Source: Candidatus Latescibacterota bacterium (lineage in GTDB: Bacteria; Latescibacterota; UBA2968; UBA8231). From it: DNA of 32,678 nucleotides. The DNA lies in the NCBI GenBank assembly GCA_022825185.1, contig JAJDYK010000309.1, positions 1 to 32,678 of the forward strand, given 5' to 3'. Position 1 is the first letter of the stretch, and every line of letters starts with the position of its first letter. The notes beneath the pieces are model-generated. The model ran no database searches, was not told the DNA's origin, and saw nothing but the letters and a program-made list of their open reading frames with translations. The position numbers were made by a program, and so were the translations under genes. Shown piece by piece: positions 24,354 through 32,268 of the stretch.

Positions 24354-25475
24354 ATGAAAATACGCGATATTGATACCATTCTGATCGACTCGCCGGGCCG
24401 CAAATGGACGATTGTGCGAGTCTTTACAGACGAAGGCCTAGTGGGTTTGGGCGAGGCCACGTATTCCCAAAAGGAGCCGGTGGTAGTCGCCGCGGTCGAT
24501 CACCTCAAGCAAGAGCTGATCGGCGAAGACCCGGCGCGCATCGAGTACTTGTGGCACAAGCTCTATTTGCGCTCCTCGCTGAGCTGCATTTGGCGCATGG
24601 CGGGTCCCGTGTGGATGAGCGCCATGAGCGGCATTGACCAAGCGCTGTGGGACATCAAGGGCAAGGTGGCGAACCTGCCGGTGGTCGAACTGTTGGGCGG
24701 CAAGTTCCGCGACCGGGTCGAGGTCTATACGCACTTTGGCGGTGCCACGCCCGAGGATTCGGCGAACATGGCGCGGGAAAAGGTAGCAGAGGGGTACACT
24801 GCGCTTAAAGGCGGAGCGCGGTCGCGGAGTGGGGCCGACTTTGGTCAATACGCGGACGACGGCCATCCGACCGAGACGGCAGAGCACTTCGCCGCAGTGC
24901 GGGAAGCGGTGGGGCCGGATGTCAAGCTGCTGATTGATTGCCACGGTCGCTTCACAGTGGCCCAGTGCATCCGCTTGGCCCGCGCGATAGAGGCGTATGA
25001 TCTCTATGTGTTTGAAGACCCTGTGCCGCCGGAAGACCTGAACGCCTATCCAAAAGTGCGGCGGGAAATTTCCATTCCGGTCATGGGCAGCGAGCGGCTC
25101 AACACCAAGAGCCACTACCGCCAATTGTTGGAGCTAGATGGCATCGACGTGGCGCAACCGGATCTAATGTACGCCGGCGGGATTACCGAAGTGCGCAAAA
25201 TAGCGGCCATTGCCGACACCTTTCACGTGCCTATCTCGCCGCACAACACCAAAGGCCCGGTCGGCATCATTGCGGCTGCACATTTGATGGCCTCCATACC
25301 GAATGTGGCTCCCATGGAATTCGTCACCGGCATTGCGTGGCGGGACGAGATCATCACCGAGCCGCTGCGGGTGGAGGGCAGTTGCATTGTGTTGCCGGAA
25401 GGCCCGGGTTTGGGAATTGAACTGGACGTGGATGGGGTGGAAAAGCACCGCTGGCGAGTGGGCGATCCACACTGA
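24354..25475 (+). CDS. Enolase-superfamily (mandelate racemase/muconate lactonizing) enzyme, D-galactonate dehydratase-like
   Basis: 373 residues from the ATG at 24354 (MKIRDIDTILID is a usual start for the family; upstream in-frame starts lie inside B2). An N-terminal capping domain (to about 120) is followed by a TIM barrel. Metal ligands and acid/base residues I can place are D195 (LLIDCHGRF), E221 (YVFEDPVPPED), E247 (VMGSERL) and H297 (SPHNTKGPVG). The D-x-H-G-R motif with H197 and the PHN-x-x-GP motif are those of the acid-sugar dehydratase group typified by DgoD. Expected chemistry is removal of water from an aldonic acid to give a 2-keto-3-deoxy acid, in the cytoplasm with Mg2+. Substrate unproven. 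The same ATG-proximal 16 bases occur as a relic at 21873. Pairs logically with the lactonase-like gene at 17775. Confidence 0.87.
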   Translation: MKIRDIDTILIDSPGRKWTIVRVFTDEGLVGLGEATYSQKEPVVVAAVDHLKQELIGEDPARIEYLWHKLYLRSSLSCIWRMAGPVWMSAMSGIDQALWDIKGKVANLPVVELLGGKFRDRVEVYTHFGGATPEDSANMAREKVAEGYTALKGGARSRSGADFGQYADDGHPTETAEHFAAVREAVGPDVKLLIDCHGRFTVAQCIRLARAIEAYDLYVFEDPVPPEDLNAYPKVRREISIPVMGSERLNTKSHYRQLLELDGIDVAQPDLMYAGGITEVRKIAAIADTFHVPISPHNTKGPVGIIAAAHLMASIPNVAPMEFVTGIAWRDEIITEPLRVEGSCIVLPEGPGLGIELDVDGVEKHRWRVGDPH

Positions 25476-25494
25476 ATTAGGAATTAGGAATACT

Positions 25495-25508
25495 TGGCAT
25501 AAATGCCA
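25495..25508. other. Small inverted repeat between convergent genes
   Basis: TGGCAT-aa-ATGCCA, a perfect 6-bp stem between the end of the enolase-family gene and the end of the minus-strand small gene. Possibly a weak shared terminator, but there is no good T tract on either side. Confidence 0.25.
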
Positions 25509-25513
25509 TATTG

Positions 25514-25714
25514 CTATAGCAGATATTTCACAAGAGCTATCGCGGCTGTGACCGCAACTATCGTGATGTAAAGATTGTGCCTTAATCCTTTATGTAACTC
25601 CGACTTAAGCTCTCCCTTGAGTTCGGCAATATCGGCCTTAGTCGCTAGATGCTCATAGACCCCTTCAAGTCTGGATAGACGTTCTTCAGGAGTCAGGGGA
25701 GTGGGGGTAGTCAT
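25514..25714 (-). CDS. Small coiled-coil protein with C-terminal membrane helix
   Basis: 66 residues from the ATG at 25712-25714, which has AGGAG 8 nt upstream; a longer frame from 25783 adds 23 residues with no SD. A polar start (TTPTPLTPEERLSRLEG) leads into a heptad-like helix (YEHLATKADIAELKGELKSEL) and ends in one transmembrane segment, NLYITIVAVTAAIALVKYLL. This layout is seen in many short bacterial proteins near the DUF1640/XhlA-like group, which oligomerise at the membrane; the function is unknown. It stands alone on the minus strand between two plus-strand genes. Confidence 0.7.
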   Translation of the reverse strand: MTTPTPLTPEERLSRLEGVYEHLATKADIAELKGELKSELHKGLRHNLYITIVAVTAAIALVKYLL

Positions 25715-25741
25715 ATGGCGGTTCTCCTCTGGTGTATCACG

Positions 25742-25771
25742 AAGGTACTGGACGGTACGGTACAGCGTCAA
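25742..25771 (-). promoter_or_regulatory. Candidate promoter for the small coiled-coil gene
   Basis: Read on the minus strand: TTGACG (25766-25771), an 18-nt spacer, TACCTT (25742-25747), about 28 nt before the start at 25714. The -35 is good and the -10 is weak. Confidence 0.3.
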
Positions 25772-25804
25772 CAGAAAAGTCATAATAAGTAGAAATCACT
25801 GCTA

Positions 25805-27424
25805 GTGCCCGCGTTTTCCCAAACTATAGCCGGCGGCCTTTGCGTCCTATGGACGTGCTGCGCCGCAGCCGAGCCGCTTGCGCCCTTCGTCGATGTGGCC
25901 GCCCAACTCGGCCTGACTCGCGTCCACACGAGCGGGAGCTTGGAAAAGGGCTATATCCCCGAGGCCAAAGGCGGCGGCACAGCCTCGCTCGATTTTGACC
26001 GCGATGGGGACCAAGACTTGTACTGGGTCAATGGCAAAGGCGGTGGCCACGCGCTTTTCCGCAACGACGGTCCGGCTGGCTTTGTCGATGTGGGCGAGAC
26101 GCTTGGGACTGCGGATCGCGGCTGGGGCATGGGTGCGACTAGCGCGGACTTTGACAATGATGGGGACCAAGATCTGTACGCGACCCAATTGCGGGAGAAT
26201 CTGCTTTACCGCAACGACGGCGATCGCTTTGTCGATGTGGCCGCAGCGGCTGGCGTGGCTGCGCCTCATTGGAACACGGGCGCGGCTTGGGCCGACTACG
26301 ACCGCGACGGCGACCTCGACCTATACGTGGCGAGCTATGCGGTATTCGATTCGACTGAGGTCGAACGCTTGGGGGCGCAGTGGAAGGGGGTAGAGGTCTT
26401 CGTCGGCCCGAGGGGATTGATGGGAGCTGCGGATGTGTTTTATCGCAACGACGGCGACGAGTTTGCCGACATCACTGCTTGGGCGCGCCTCAACCATCCT
26501 TCCCCGGGCTACGGGTTGGGCGTCCTGTTTGCGGACGCGGATGCCGATGGCTGGCCCGACTTATTCGTGGCCAACGACTCCAGCCCGAACTTTTTTTATC
26601 GCAATCGCGGCGATGGCCGCTTTAGCGACCGCTCTCTTCCGGCCCGCTTGGCCTATGGCCGCAGCGGACAAATCCAAGCGAGCATGGGTATAGCTTGGGG
26701 CGACTACGATAACGACGGCCACCCCGATTTGCTCGCTACGCATTTTGAAGACGAGTACAATACTCTCTATCGCAACGAGGGCGATGGCACTTTTGCGGAT
26801 GTCAGCGCGGAAGCTGCTTTGGGGCGCGCGGGATGGGCGCACGTGGGCTTTGGCGCGGGTTTTTTCGACTATGACCACGATGGCGACCTCGATCTGTGGG
26901 TGGCAAACGGACACGTGTATCCGCAGATCGACCGCGCCGGCAGCGGTAGTGCGTACGCCCAGCCCAATCATCTTTTTGCCAATGTTGGCGACGGAAGGTT
27001 TACGCAGGTCGCGCTCGGCTCCGAGGTGCCTCGCGTCAGCCGAGGAGCCAATGTGTTCGACTTTGACAACGACGGCGACTTGGACGTCTTCGTGGCCAAT
27101 CTCGACGACCGTCCCTCGCTGTTGCGGAACGATGTGGGCAACCGGCAGAATTGGCTGGGCCTGCGCTTGGTCGGTACGCGCGGCAACCGCGATGGCATTG
27201 GTGCCCGCGCACGACTCGTTGCTGGCAAGCGGACGCAGATCCGCGACCTCATCTGCGGCAGCAGTTTCCTCTCCAGCGAGGACCGCCGCCTGCACTTCGG
27301 GCTGGGACGCGTCGAGCGGGTCGATACGCTCGAAGTGCGCTGGCCCAATCAGCAGCGAGAAATTTTTACCGACCTGCCGGTCAACCGGTACTTGACGATA
27401 GAAGAGAGAAATAGCGATCCGTGA
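25805..27424 (+). CDS. Secreted CRTAC1 family protein with FG-GAP repeats and ASPIC/UnbV C-terminus
   Basis: 539 residues with a GTG start; no clear SD, but the signal peptide (SQTIAGGLCVLWTCCAAAEP) begins right there. It has seven FG-GAP calcium loops (SLDFDRDGDQDLYWVN, SADFDNDGDQDLYATQ, WADYDRDGDLDLYVAS, FADADADGWPDLFVAN, WGDYDNDGHPDLLATH, FFDYDHDGDLDLWVAN, VFDFDNDGDLDVFVAN) and a C-terminal ASPIC/UnbV module (NRDGIGARARL, CGSSFLSSED, FGLGRVE). It is a distant paralogue of the lipoprotein at 303-1946 but appears to be a soluble export with no lipobox, and it lacks the two-cysteine insertion of that protein. It is followed by an exported metallo-hydrolase gene 34 nt downstream. Probably an extracellular binding protein; the role is unknown for the family. 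Confidence 0.88.
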   Translation: MPAFSQTIAGGLCVLWTCCAAAEPLAPFVDVAAQLGLTRVHTSGSLEKGYIPEAKGGGTASLDFDRDGDQDLYWVNGKGGGHALFRNDGPAGFVDVGETLGTADRGWGMGATSADFDNDGDQDLYATQLRENLLYRNDGDRFVDVAAAAGVAAPHWNTGAAWADYDRDGDLDLYVASYAVFDSTEVERLGAQWKGVEVFVGPRGLMGAADVFYRNDGDEFADITAWARLNHPSPGYGLGVLFADADADGWPDLFVANDSSPNFFYRNRGDGRFSDRSLPARLAYGRSGQIQASMGIAWGDYDNDGHPDLLATHFEDEYNTLYRNEGDGTFADVSAEAALGRAGWAHVGFGAGFFDYDHDGDLDLWVANGHVYPQIDRAGSGSAYAQPNHLFANVGDGRFTQVALGSEVPRVSRGANVFDFDNDGDLDVFVANLDDRPSLLRNDVGNRQNWLGLRLVGTRGNRDGIGARARLVAGKRTQIRDLICGSSFLSSEDRRLHFGLGRVERVDTLEVRWPNQQREIFTDLPVNRYLTIEERNSDP

Positions 27425-27458
27425 CCCATTTCTTAATTAATCACAGGGGTAAAGAAAC

Positions 27459-28334
27459 ATGCGCTTCTTAAATGCTTGCTCATTAATCGCGGCACTGTTC
27501 GCTGCTAGCCCAGCGACCGCCGAATTGTCGCTCCACCAGCTCAGCGACGCGGTGTATGTGTTGCAAGGCGGTGGCGGCAATGTGGGGGTTTGCGTCGGCG
27601 ACGATGGCATTCTTTTGGTGGATGCCAAATTGGCGTCGCAGACCGATGCGGTGCGCGCCGCGCTCGCCCGTTTTGACGGCCAGCCCCAGTACATCTTCAA
27701 CACGCATTTCCACGGCGATCACATCGGCGGCAACCGCGTCTTTGGCCAGCACGCGACGATTTTGGCTCACGTCAATGTCCGCAAACGCTTGGCGACGGGC
27801 GGCGAATTTGGCAAGCGGCACGTTGAGCCTGAGCCAGCGGTTGCCTTGCCCGTGATTGCGTTTGAGCAGTCGGCGTCCGTGTTCTTCAACGATGAGGAAA
27901 TCCGCGCCGTTCACTTTCCCCGCGCCCATACCGACGGAGACATCGCCGTATTCTTCGTCAACGCCCAGATCGCCCATCTCGGCGACCTGTTCTTCAACGG
28001 CATCTTCCCCTTTGTCGATCTAGAGTACGGCGGCGATGTCGAGACCCTGACGCAACACATCGCCGCGCTTATCGGCCAGCTTTCCGCAGACACCAAAATC
28101 ATCCCCGGCCACGGCCCGGTCGCCACGCTCGACGATTTGAAGGCTTACCATCGCATGTTGGTGGAAACTACGGCTAGCGTGCGCACGCGCCGGAGCGCGG
28201 GCATGTCACTCGACCAGATCAGCGCCGAGGGACTCGACGCTCAATGGGCGTCTTGGGAGTGGCCTTTCGTGCCAGCGCGGCGCTGGATCGAAACGGTCTA
28301 TTGGAGCTTGGAGGCGGGTGGAGGAAGCGATTGA
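27459..28334 (+). CDS. Exported metallo-beta-lactamase-fold hydrolase
   Basis: 291 residues; signal peptide MRFLNACSLIAALFAASPATA. Zinc-binding residues of the MBL fold are complete: H83-x-H85-x-D87-H88 (THFHGDHIGG), H157 (HTDGD), D176 (LGDLFF) and H218 (IIPGHGP). The HTDGD and PGHGP motifs are typical of the periplasmic MBL-fold group that includes subclass B-like enzymes and quinoprotein-relay-associated hydrolases, rather than of true beta-lactamases, although hydrolysis of a lactone, ester or lactam cannot be excluded. It lies 34 nt downstream of the CRTAC1 gene, so both may be co-transcribed and act outside the cytoplasm. Substrate unknown. Confidence 0.87.
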   Translation: MRFLNACSLIAALFAASPATAELSLHQLSDAVYVLQGGGGNVGVCVGDDGILLVDAKLASQTDAVRAALARFDGQPQYIFNTHFHGDHIGGNRVFGQHATILAHVNVRKRLATGGEFGKRHVEPEPAVALPVIAFEQSASVFFNDEEIRAVHFPRAHTDGDIAVFFVNAQIAHLGDLFFNGIFPFVDLEYGGDVETLTQHIAALIGQLSADTKIIPGHGPVATLDDLKAYHRMLVETTASVRTRRSAGMSLDQISAEGLDAQWASWEWPFVPARRWIETVYWSLEAGGGSD

Positions 28335-28409
28335 TGCGAAGCTGTGGATGCGCTCTACGCCGAGGGTTTCTCCGCGAAAAATCCGGCTATCCGACCTCTT
28401 TTGCCGCTC

Positions 28410-28438
28410 TTGACAGCAGAGATAGAGCGTTCCATAAT
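28410..28438 (+). promoter_or_regulatory. Candidate sigma70-type promoter of the molybdenum hydroxylase operon
   Basis: TTGACA (28410-28415), a 17-nt spacer and CATAAT (28433-28438). This is the best promoter match in the window. Transcription would begin near 28445, about 42 nt ahead of the TTG start with its GAGGAGG SD. The rest of the 152-bp gap (28335-28486) shows nothing else I can name. Confidence 0.55.
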
Positions 28439-28486
28439 TAGGCGCGAACTTCAGCGATCACTACTTACAAGCGAGGAGGTTTTTCC

Positions 28487-29395
28487 TTGAAAGATTTTGC
28501 ATACTGCGCCCCCAGCACGTTGCGCGAGGCCGTGGCCCTCAAGGCCGAGAAGGGCGAGGCCGCCCGCGTCCTTGCTGGCGGCACCGATTTGATCGTCCAG
28601 TTGCGCGGGAAGCGTTTTACGCCCGATTGCGTCATCGACATCAAGAATGTCCCCGAGGCCAACGAGCTTTCCTATGGCCCCCGCCGGGGTTTGGTCATTG
28701 GCGCGGGCGTGTCCTGCTGGCGCATCTACAACGACCCCGAAATCGTCGCGCGATACCCTGGGCTCGTCGATTCGGCTGCCATCATCGGCGGCATCCAAAT
28801 ACAGGGCCGCGCCACCTTTGGCGGCAATTTGTGCAACGCCTCTCCGAGTGCGGACACGATCCCCAGCCTGATTACCCACTCGGCCGTGTGCCACATTGCC
28901 GGGCCGGATGGCAAGCGTCAAGTCGCGGTAGAGGATTTTTGCACTGCTCCGGGCCGCAGCGTGCTCGCGCCCGGCGAGATCTTGGTTTCTCTCCAGCTTC
29001 CGATTGCGAGGAAGAACACGGGCTCTCATTACCAGCGCTTCATTCCGCGCAACGAGATGGACATCGCCGTCGTCGGAGTGTCCTCCCATGTCACCTTGGC
29101 CAATCGCGGCAAGGAGTTTAAGGCCGCGCGCATTGCGCTCGCCGCAGTCGGCCCCACGCCGATTTTTGCGCGCGAGGCCGGCGACAGCCTAGCGGGCCAA
29201 GCCGTTTCAGACGAGGCCATTGCCGCGGCTGCGGCCGCAGCCCAGAGCGCGGCCAGGCCGATTTCCGATATGCGCGGCCCAGCCGAGTTCCGCACGCATC
29301 TCGTCGGGGTGCTGGTCAAGCGCACTCTCGCGGGTGCTGTGGCTCGGGCCCGCGGCCAGTTCGTCGCCAACGCCGTGCAGGAAGCGGCTGGCTAG
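28487..29395 (+). CDS. FAD-binding subunit of a xanthine dehydrogenase/CO dehydrogenase-type molybdenum hydroxylase
   Basis: 302 residues; TTG start with a strong SD (GAGGAGG, 8 nt). It is the medium (CoxM/XdhB-like) subunit that passes electrons from the iron-sulfur clusters to an acceptor. FAD-binding landmarks are A30-G-G-T-D-L35 and Q106-G-R-A-T-F-G-G-N-L-C-N-A-S-P-S-A-D-T124, the usual pyrophosphate/flavin-contact motifs; the C-terminal CO-dehydrogenase flavoprotein domain follows (about 180-290). Length is normal for the family (about 270-300). First gene of an M-S-L-MoaD order with its own promoter. Cytoplasmic, no signal peptide. The substrate is set by the large subunit and is not known. 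Confidence 0.92.
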   Translation: MKDFAYCAPSTLREAVALKAEKGEAARVLAGGTDLIVQLRGKRFTPDCVIDIKNVPEANELSYGPRRGLVIGAGVSCWRIYNDPEIVARYPGLVDSAAIIGGIQIQGRATFGGNLCNASPSADTIPSLITHSAVCHIAGPDGKRQVAVEDFCTAPGRSVLAPGEILVSLQLPIARKNTGSHYQRFIPRNEMDIAVVGVSSHVTLANRGKEFKAARIALAAVGPTPIFAREAGDSLAGQAVSDEAIAAAAAAAQSAARPISDMRGPAEFRTHLVGVLVKRTLAGAVARARGQFVANAVQEAAG

Positions 29396-29408
29396 AGTTA
29401 AAAGTGCA

Positions 29409-29424
29409 CCGACCATGCGGTCGG
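29409..29424 (+). other. Small stem-loop between the FAD and 2Fe-2S subunit genes
   Basis: CCGACC-ATGC-GGTCGG, a perfect 6-bp GC-rich stem with a 4-nt loop, 14 nt after the FAD-subunit stop. It lacks a T tract, so it is not a terminator; it could act as an RNA-stability or processing element that tunes subunit ratios. Confidence 0.3.
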
Positions 29425-29479
29425 CGATAGAAGATTCTCACTCGCCGCAACAAGCGGCCCAAATTTGGAGTTAAGGTAC

Positions 29480-29959
29480 ATGAGCAAAACACACGTCCAA
29501 ACCACGATCAATGGGGAGCCGACCGAGTTTCTCTGCGAGCCGCGCCAAAGCCTGCTCGAGGTATTGCGCGAGACGCTCGGCTTCACCGGCACCAAGGAAG
29601 GCTGCAACGACGGCAACTGCGGCGCGTGTTCCATCGCCGTTGACGGCGTCCTCGTCGATTCTTGTCTGATGCTGGCCGTCGAGGCCGAGGGCAAGGAGAT
29701 TGGCACGGTCGAGGGCCTTGCCAGCCCGGATAGCCTACACCCAGTGCAGCAGAAGTTTCTCGAACACGCCGCGCTGCAATGCGGCATCTGCACGCCGGGC
29801 TTTTTGGTGGCCTCCAAAGCCCTGCTCGACCACAATCCCAACCCTTCCGAGCACGAAGTGCGGCACTGGCTGGCCGGCAACTTGTGCCGCTGCACGGGCT
29901 ACGACAAGATCGTCCGCGCCGTCCTCGACGCCGCTGAGGAAGTGCGCCAAAGCGCCTGA
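29480..29959 (+). CDS. [2Fe-2S] subunit of the molybdenum hydroxylase
   Basis: 159 residues from the ATG at 29480 (GGAG 9 nt upstream; a TTG at 29465 would start before the SD). All eight cluster cysteines are present: C42, C47, C50 and C62 in the plant-ferredoxin-type domain (GCNDGNCGACS ... DSC) and C101, C104, C136 and C138 in the helical domain (QCGICTPGF ... NLCRCTGY). Length and order match CoxS/XdhC-like small subunits. It carries electrons from the molybdenum site to FAD. Followed 20 nt later by the large subunit. Confidence 0.95.
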   Translation: MSKTHVQTTINGEPTEFLCEPRQSLLEVLRETLGFTGTKEGCNDGNCGACSIAVDGVLVDSCLMLAVEAEGKEIGTVEGLASPDSLHPVQQKFLEHAALQCGICTPGFLVASKALLDHNPNPSEHEVRHWLAGNLCRCTGYDKIVRAVLDAAEEVRQSA

Positions 29960-29979
29960 ACCCAACGAGGAGGAACGCC

Positions 29980-32262
29980 ATGCCTGCCAACAACGGCTAC
30001 AAAGTCATCGGCACTCGCCCCATCCGCCACGACGGCGTTGACAAGGTCACTGGGCGCGCCATTTACGGCGCTGACACCCAGTTGGCCGGCTTGCTCTACG
30101 GACAGGTCCTGCGCTCGCCCCACGCCCATGCGCGCATCAAGTCCATAGACACTTCTAAAGCCGCGGCCCTGCCTGGGGTTAAAGCCGTCCTTACGGGCAC
30201 CGATCTGCCCGATGCCGGCGACCAAATGGTTGATCTCGGCGAAGGCCCGGCCCGGCTCAAATACCTGCGCGACAACGTGCTGGCCACGGATAAGGCCCTG
30301 TACAGCGGGCATCCCGTCGCCGCGGTTGCCGCGACTAGCGTCCACATTGCCGAAGAGGCGCTCGACCTGATCGAGGTCGAGTACGAGGAACTAGAGGCCG
30401 TGCTCGATGTGCGCGAGGCCATGCAGGAGGGCGCGCCCCAACTCCACGACGACATGACTACCCAAGAGTTTGGGGAAGACACTGGCCGCAAGAGCAACCT
30501 CGCCACTCACTTCGAGCACCGACTCGGTGATGCCGACAAAGCCTTTGCCGAGGCCGATGTGATTGTGGAGCGCGAGTTTCAGACCGCCACTGTGCATCAA
30601 GGATACATTGAGCCGCACAACGCCACGGCGAGCTGGAACGCCGATGGCCAACTGACAGTATGGACCAGCACCCAAGGTTCGTTCACCGCACGCGCCCAAC
30701 TCGGCGCGGTCTTGGACATGCCAATTTCCAGGATCAAGGTCGTGCCCCAAGAAATTGGCGGCGGCTTTGGCGGCAAAATCCCGGTTTACTTAGAGCCAGT
30801 CGCCGCCCTGCTCTCCAAGGCGAGCGGCCAACCCGTCAAGATGATTATGACCCGGCCAGCCGTCTTTGAGAGCACCGGCCCGACGCCCGGGTCGTACGTC
30901 AAGATCAAGATGGGTGCGGACAAGAGCGGCAAGATCGTGGCCGCCGACGCCTATATCGCCTTTGAGTCCGGGGCGTATCCCGGCGGCTTGGTCGGTGCAG
31001 CCGCGATGTGCGTGTTCTCGTGTTACGACATCCCCGATGGCCGGATCGACTGCTATGACGTAGTGGTCAACAAGCCGCGGAGTTTTGCGTATCGCGCCCC
31101 AGGTTCGACGCAGGTGGCTTTTGCCACTGAGCACGTAGTTGATTTGCTGGCCGCCGAACTGGGGATGGAGCCGCTGGAGATCCGGCTCAAGAACAGCGCG
31201 ACGACCGGCACCCGCCGCATCGACGGCGTGGTGTATCCGAAGATGGGCTGCAAGGAGGTGTTGGAGGCCATCCGCGACTCAGAGCACTACCAGAGTCCAG
31301 CGCCCACTGGTTCCAACGGAGGGCGCGGCATCTCGGTCGGCTATTGGTTCAACGTCGGGCTCAAGTCTTCCTGCACGGCCAGCGTCAATGCAGATGGCAC
31401 GGTCAGCTTAGTCGAGGGTTCGACCGACATCGGCGGCACGCGCACATCGGTTGCCATGCAGTTTGCCGAGACCTTGGGCCTACAGGCCGAAGACGTCAAA
31501 CCGCAAGTGGCCGACACGGACTCGATTGGCCACACGGACGTAACCGGCGGCAGCCGCGTGACGTACGCCACTGGCTGGGCCGCGTACAAGGCCGCCCTCG
31601 ACGTGCGAGACCAGCTCTGCGAGCGCGCGGCCCAACTGTGGGAAGTCGAAGCAGGCCAAGTCGAGTTTGACGATGGCGTCTTCCGTTCCGGCGACAACGA
31701 GCTGACCTTTAAGGAACTAGCTGGCCGACTCGAAGAGACCGGCGGCCCCGTCATTGGCCGCGCCACTGTGGATCCGGACTCGGGCGTCGGCGGCTCCTTT
31801 GCAGCCAATATCGCCGATGTCGAGGTCGATCCCGAGACCGGCAAGGTCGAGATTGTGCGCTTTACGGTCGTCCAAGACGCGGGCCGGGCCATTCACCCGG
31901 CGTACGTCGAGGGCCAGATGCAGGGCGGCTCAGTGCAGGGCATTGGTTGGGCGCTCAACGAGGAGTACTTCTACAGTGGAGACGGCCACCTCGACAACTC
32001 CAGTTTTCTCGACTACCGGATCCCGACCAGCCTCGACCTGCCGATGATTGAGACCATCATCGTCGAGGTTCCCAATCCGGGCCATCCCTATGGCGTGCGC
32101 GGCGTTGGCGAGGCCAACATCGCCCCGCCGCCCGCGGCCATCGCCGCGGCCATTGAGGCTGCTGTTGGCGTGCGGCCGCAGGAATTGCCCATGAAGCCCG
32201 ACCGCATTGTCGCCGCGTTGCAGGCGCACGAGGAACGGGCCGCGCAGGCTGCTGGCGGTTAG
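29980..32262 (+). CDS. Molybdopterin-binding catalytic subunit of the molybdenum hydroxylase
   Basis: 760 residues; ATG with GAGGAGG upstream. It is the large (CoxL/XdhA-like) subunit: an N-terminal a/b hammerhead domain (about 20-130; GRAIYGADTQL, LRSPHAHARI) and then the two molybdopterin-binding domains. Landmarks are GGGFGGK (260-266), AYRAPGSTQ near 370-378 in the active-site loop, and the catalytic Glu in GVRGVGEA (about E711). These enzymes hydroxylate a C-H bond next to a hetero-atom or aldehyde carbon with water as oxygen source. The loop AYRAPGS differs from the AYRCSFR of true CO dehydrogenase, so CO oxidation is unlikely; an aldehyde, purine or N-heterocycle is more likely. Cytoplasmic. 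No XdhC-type chaperone gene is in the window. Confidence 0.93.
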   Translation: MPANNGYKVIGTRPIRHDGVDKVTGRAIYGADTQLAGLLYGQVLRSPHAHARIKSIDTSKAAALPGVKAVLTGTDLPDAGDQMVDLGEGPARLKYLRDNVLATDKALYSGHPVAAVAATSVHIAEEALDLIEVEYEELEAVLDVREAMQEGAPQLHDDMTTQEFGEDTGRKSNLATHFEHRLGDADKAFAEADVIVEREFQTATVHQGYIEPHNATASWNADGQLTVWTSTQGSFTARAQLGAVLDMPISRIKVVPQEIGGGFGGKIPVYLEPVAALLSKASGQPVKMIMTRPAVFESTGPTPGSYVKIKMGADKSGKIVAADAYIAFESGAYPGGLVGAAAMCVFSCYDIPDGRIDCYDVVVNKPRSFAYRAPGSTQVAFATEHVVDLLAAELGMEPLEIRLKNSATTGTRRIDGVVYPKMGCKEVLEAIRDSEHYQSPAPTGSNGGRGISVGYWFNVGLKSSCTASVNADGTVSLVEGSTDIGGTRTSVAMQFAETLGLQAEDVKPQVADTDSIGHTDVTGGSRVTYATGWAAYKAALDVRDQLCERAAQLWEVEAGQVEFDDGVFRSGDNELTFKELAGRLEETGGPVIGRATVDPDSGVGGSFAANIADVEVDPETGKVEIVRFTVVQDAGRAIHPAYVEGQMQGGSVQGIGWALNEEYFYSGDGHLDNSSFLDYRIPTSLDLPMIETIIVEVPNPGHPYGVRGVGEANIAPPPAAIAAAIEAAVGVRPQELPMKPDRIVAALQAHEERAAQAAGG

Positions 32263-32268
32263 CCCATC

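Larger units (their letters stand above)
21944..24369 (+). repeat. Second copy of the tandem AB module (A2-B2 up to the start of the enolase gene)
   Basis: Parallel to 19492-21888. The alignable block begins at the SD of the A gene (GGAG-x7/8-GTGA-x-TAACACATGG in both) and ends with the 16 bases shared with the enolase start (24354-24369). Confidence 0.8.

Noticed and set aside
25476..25500. GAATTAG direct repeats after the enolase gene as a mobile-element end
   Set aside because: Only about two short, low-complexity repeats with no matching partner or transposase nearby.
26561..27295. Minus-strand open frame of 244 codons opposite the CRTAC1 gene
   Set aside because: The repeated GAC/GAT-rich calcium loops read backwards as Val/Ile-rich stretches; the same happens opposite the 303-1946 gene.
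27459..28334. Calling the MBL-fold protein a beta-lactamase resistance gene
   Set aside because: The zinc motifs are shared by many hydrolases; HTDGD and the lack of specific class B loops make a true beta-lactamase call unsafe.
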